A DNA stretch of 20,125 bases, taken from assembly GCA_015852425.1 (NCBI GenBank), contig JAAAIG010000135.1, positions 37,789 through 57,913 of the forward strand, in the 5' to 3' direction. The translations under genes were made by a program, and so were the position numbers. The number at the start of each line of letters is the position of its first letter. Position 1 is the stretch's first letter. The DNA is from Gryganskiella cystojenkinii (Eukaryota; Mortierellomycota; Mortierellomycetes; Mortierellales; Mortierellaceae). Under the pieces are notes generated by a model. It was not told where the DNA came from. It did not search any database and worked only from the letters and a program-made list of their open reading frames with translations. This document shows, piece by piece, positions 17,766-20,125 of this stretch.

Positions 17766-17780
17766 TTCTCCACTCTGCAT

Positions 17781-20125
17781 CTACCACGAGCTAAAATCAC
17801 CGAATCCACCACTAGTAATTTTCTTCTTCTTGGGTGGCTCTGCTGGAATATCTGCACTTGCTATTGAAGATGATGAAGACGAACCCGATTCTGTCGTTGT
17901 CGTCTTGGAAGTCGTCGCAGCCAAGTACTTGCCCACACCGCCACCGACACTACCACCACCCTCGACATCGCGCTTGATCGTCGGTCCAAACCAAGTCGAG
18001 TGATCCAACGGGTTCTCTTTCTTGACATTGTTCTTGGCATCCTCTTCGTGTTTCCGTTTCCGCTCCAACCGCTCAGTAAAAGTCTGGTAAGGATCGACAA
18101 AGATGGTCACGTCCTGCATCACGACCCCAGGCGACAGAGGAACATCTGTCTCCTCGTCCGTGGGGACCATCTCCAGCTTGTCCAAGACATCCATGCCTCC
18201 GACCACCTTTCCGAAAACTGTATGCTTGCCATCCAAATGTGTGCATGGCTTGAATGTGATGAAGCTATATTATACACACAAAAACGAGAAAAAGTTAATA
18301 GGTGAGCACTTTGAAACATAACTACACCCCAAAGTGAGACAATCATGGGAGCGGAGCGAAAGACTTACAATTGAGAAGAGTTGGTTCCTGGTCCCTTGTT
18401 AGCCATACTGAGAATGCCACGGGCGTTATGTGACAGCTTGGATTTGATCTCGTCCTTGAAGTTCTCCTTCCAAAACGATTCACCCCCGCGCCCTGTCCCT
18501 GAAGGATCGCCGCCCTGCAGCATAAAGTTTTTGATCTTGCGATGAAACTTGACGTCTTTGTAATACCCTGTCTTTGCCAACATGATAAAGTTGTAACATG
18601 TCCTTGGGGTCTGACAATTTCCAAATCCAGAAGTCGAGCGATTAAGGAATGAAGAAGAAGAAAAAAAAGAAAGAAACGTGAGAAAGTCGATGAAAATTTC
18701 CAAGGGCGAAGACATAGACCCTAAAACAGCCATGTGCACTCCCCTTATTTTTTCTTCTCTTCCTTACCTGGTCACAGAACAACTCGATATTGATCTTTCC
18801 GAAATTCGTAATGATGGTTCCGTAACCCTTTGCCTTGATCAGTGGGAACATATACTCTTCATGACTCATCAGCGCCCTATCGTTCGAGGTCGAGACACTG
18901 ACAGCGGTCGACGTCAACGAGGCACTCGCCCTGCCAGTTGTATAAGCAGCTGCATTATAAGCCAACGCCGGTTTGTTCGACATGGCCTCCATAGCCTTGT
19001 TCATGGTCGATCCCTGAGATTTTGTTTCCTCTTCCTTCTTCTTCTTCTCGATCGCCGCCTTCTCCTTCTTTTCCATGTTGAGTTGAGAAAGAATTTTGCC
19101 TGTCGCGCCCTTTTGGTTAATGTTGTTCATGGGATCACGCTTCTTGCGTTCTTTCTCTATAATGTAGAACAAAGAAAGATGTTAGGGCTTGTATCAAGAA
19201 TTAATATATAAAAGCAACGATTCAGAGGGGCAAATTTCAAAAGTCGTCATTTGTCGGATTTACCTTCATCAAGAGCAGAAAGGTCATTCTTGACGTAATG
19301 GAAATCCGCCAGGTTCTTCTTTTGCATGTTGTGTGGATCCTACGAAACAACATAAAGCAAACTCACGTTAGCTTCCTGCTTTCCAACCATATGACAAAAG
19401 CTCCCATCTGCCACAATCACATCCCAGGACAATGGTTATATACCTGGATGGTAATGATATCCTTGCGAGTAAACGATTCGTCCGTCATGAGATCCTTCCA
19501 GAACTTGGCCTTGATGTTCAATCGCTCCACAGCCTCGTACGCATAAACGTTTCCTGATGTCTTGATCGCCACGATATGGGTGTTTTCGTTGAAGACTCTG
19601 AGTGTGATGGGACAGTGATATTCATCTGTTGTAGAGAGAACACATTAGATCAGACGTCCTAACATTACAAAAAAGTTCAAGCCAATGCTTTTTTCGTAAA
19701 TAAAAAAAAATTGTCATTGTTTTTAGCCATTACCGTTCGCATTCTTGAAAAAGTTCAACTTGATGAGAGTCTTTGCGTCGAGCTTTTCTCCTGTTGCTGG
19801 ATTCGTTCCAAACTTCTTTAAATATGGCACAATGTTTCTGTGGAGGTAGAAGTGCAATGACGAAGACGTTGCATATCGTTAGCATAGATTGGTTCGACTC
19901 CTCCATCCCAAGTCTGTAAAGCAAAAAGAAATATGTTGTCCTGAGATACATACACAAGGTCAAAGATGATACCATCCTCGGTGCAGACGGGGTGCTCGAA
20001 CGGCTGTAGTGAGAGTGAACAGCAGTCAAAAGGCAATCGACGAAAGATTTGGGTTTGTCTCCTGCCGCCTGCGCCTCCAAAGATCATGCCGCCCTCCGAG
20101 AACTCGTTACTCCACTCAGAGTGGG
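17781..20125 (-). CDS. PPIL2: U-box cyclophilin (PPIL2 / CYP60 type E3 ligase), 5' end outside window
   Basis: Nuclear cyclophilin fused to a U-box; known relatives are spliceosome-associated and have E3 ubiquitin-ligase activity. Visible coding exons: 20125-19954 (partial), 19837-19734, 19625-19444, 19339-19264, 19156-18768, 18610-18369 and 18264-17781. All junctions are GT-AG and in phase, giving 548 visible residues. The first exons give the U-box ([21 protein letters not shown] ... [12 protein letters not shown]). A second U-box-like part ([10 protein letters not shown] ... NVYAYEAV) follows, then a Lys/Glu-rich coiled stretch, then the cyclophilin domain ([43 protein letters not shown]). 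The end GFGDFSSW is identical to the human PPIL2 C terminus. At 18237-18239 a His codon replaces the cyclophilin A Trp121 position (Tyr in human PPIL2). Only the first few codons are missing at the edge. Confidence 0.95.

Larger units (their letters stand above)
15197..17780. other. Large intergenic region without a supportable gene
   Basis: 2.58 kb between two minus-strand genes. It contains many A and T runs (for example about 16002-16010, 16155-16167, 16446-16459, 17340-17356), short open frames on both strands with no family motif, and a CAA run. No tRNA-like A/B-box pair or coding exon with conserved text is visible. Its left part must hold the promoter of the surface-protein gene. A fast-evolving gene or a non-coding transcript cannot be excluded. 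Confidence 0.45.

Noticed and set aside
19940..19952. CTGAGATAC text suggesting a TPP riboswitch element
   Set aside because: It lies in an intron of the U-box cyclophilin on the opposite strand to transcription and lacks the other conserved TPP-aptamer segments.

Overview
This window is from a fungus, most likely an early-diverging zygomycete-type lineage. Mortierellaceae is my best guess and is an inference. The evidence is many short GT-AG introns with fungal branch-point motifs (one perfect TACTAAC), long A/T homopolymers between genes, secreted Cys-rich proteins, an F-box/leucine-rich-repeat (LRR) pseudogene, and a bacterial-type NlpC/P60 hydrolase. All coordinates are read by eye; intron boundaries were chosen by splice signals, reading phase and alignment to remembered family motifs.

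Layout. 0.2-0.7 kb: secreted NlpC/P60 cysteine peptidase (-). 0.8-2.6 kb: a long imperfect inverted repeat (two arms of about 680 bp around a 478 bp spacer) built from a decayed F-box/LRR gene; both arms carry the same disabling lesion. 2.9-3.15 kb: small secreted 8-Cys protein (+). 4.3-7.3 kb: the TFIIH helicase RAD3/XPD (-), 7 coding exons, 788 aa. 7.77-9.38 kb: the YEATS/ET-domain protein TAF14 (+), 7 coding exons, 264 aa, divergent from RAD3. 10.36-12.30 kb: two convergent predicted four-helix membrane proteins. 12.65-13.06 kb: DUF952 protein (-). 13.28-14.26 kb: METTL21-type protein lysine methyltransferase (+). 14.67-15.20 kb: secreted 8-Cys, probably GPI-anchored surface protein (-). 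15.2-17.8 kb: 2.6 kb with no supportable gene. 17.78 kb to the right edge: U-box cyclophilin PPIL2/CYP60 type (-), its 5' end beyond the window.

How they relate. RAD3 (TFIIH) and TAF14 (TFIID, TFIIF and chromatin complexes) are both general transcription factors and share one roughly 470 bp intergenic region. Three genes encode secreted or surface proteins (NlpC/P60, small 8-Cys protein, GPI-type protein), each with a recognisable TATA element 70-110 bp upstream of its start. The housekeeping genes (RAD3, TAF14, PPIL2) are intron-rich; the secreted and membrane genes and the DUF952 gene have none that I can see. The features most worth following are the pseudogene hairpin, the bacterial-type hydrolase, and the very short first coding exons of RAD3 (5 nt) and TAF14 (9 and 21 nt).
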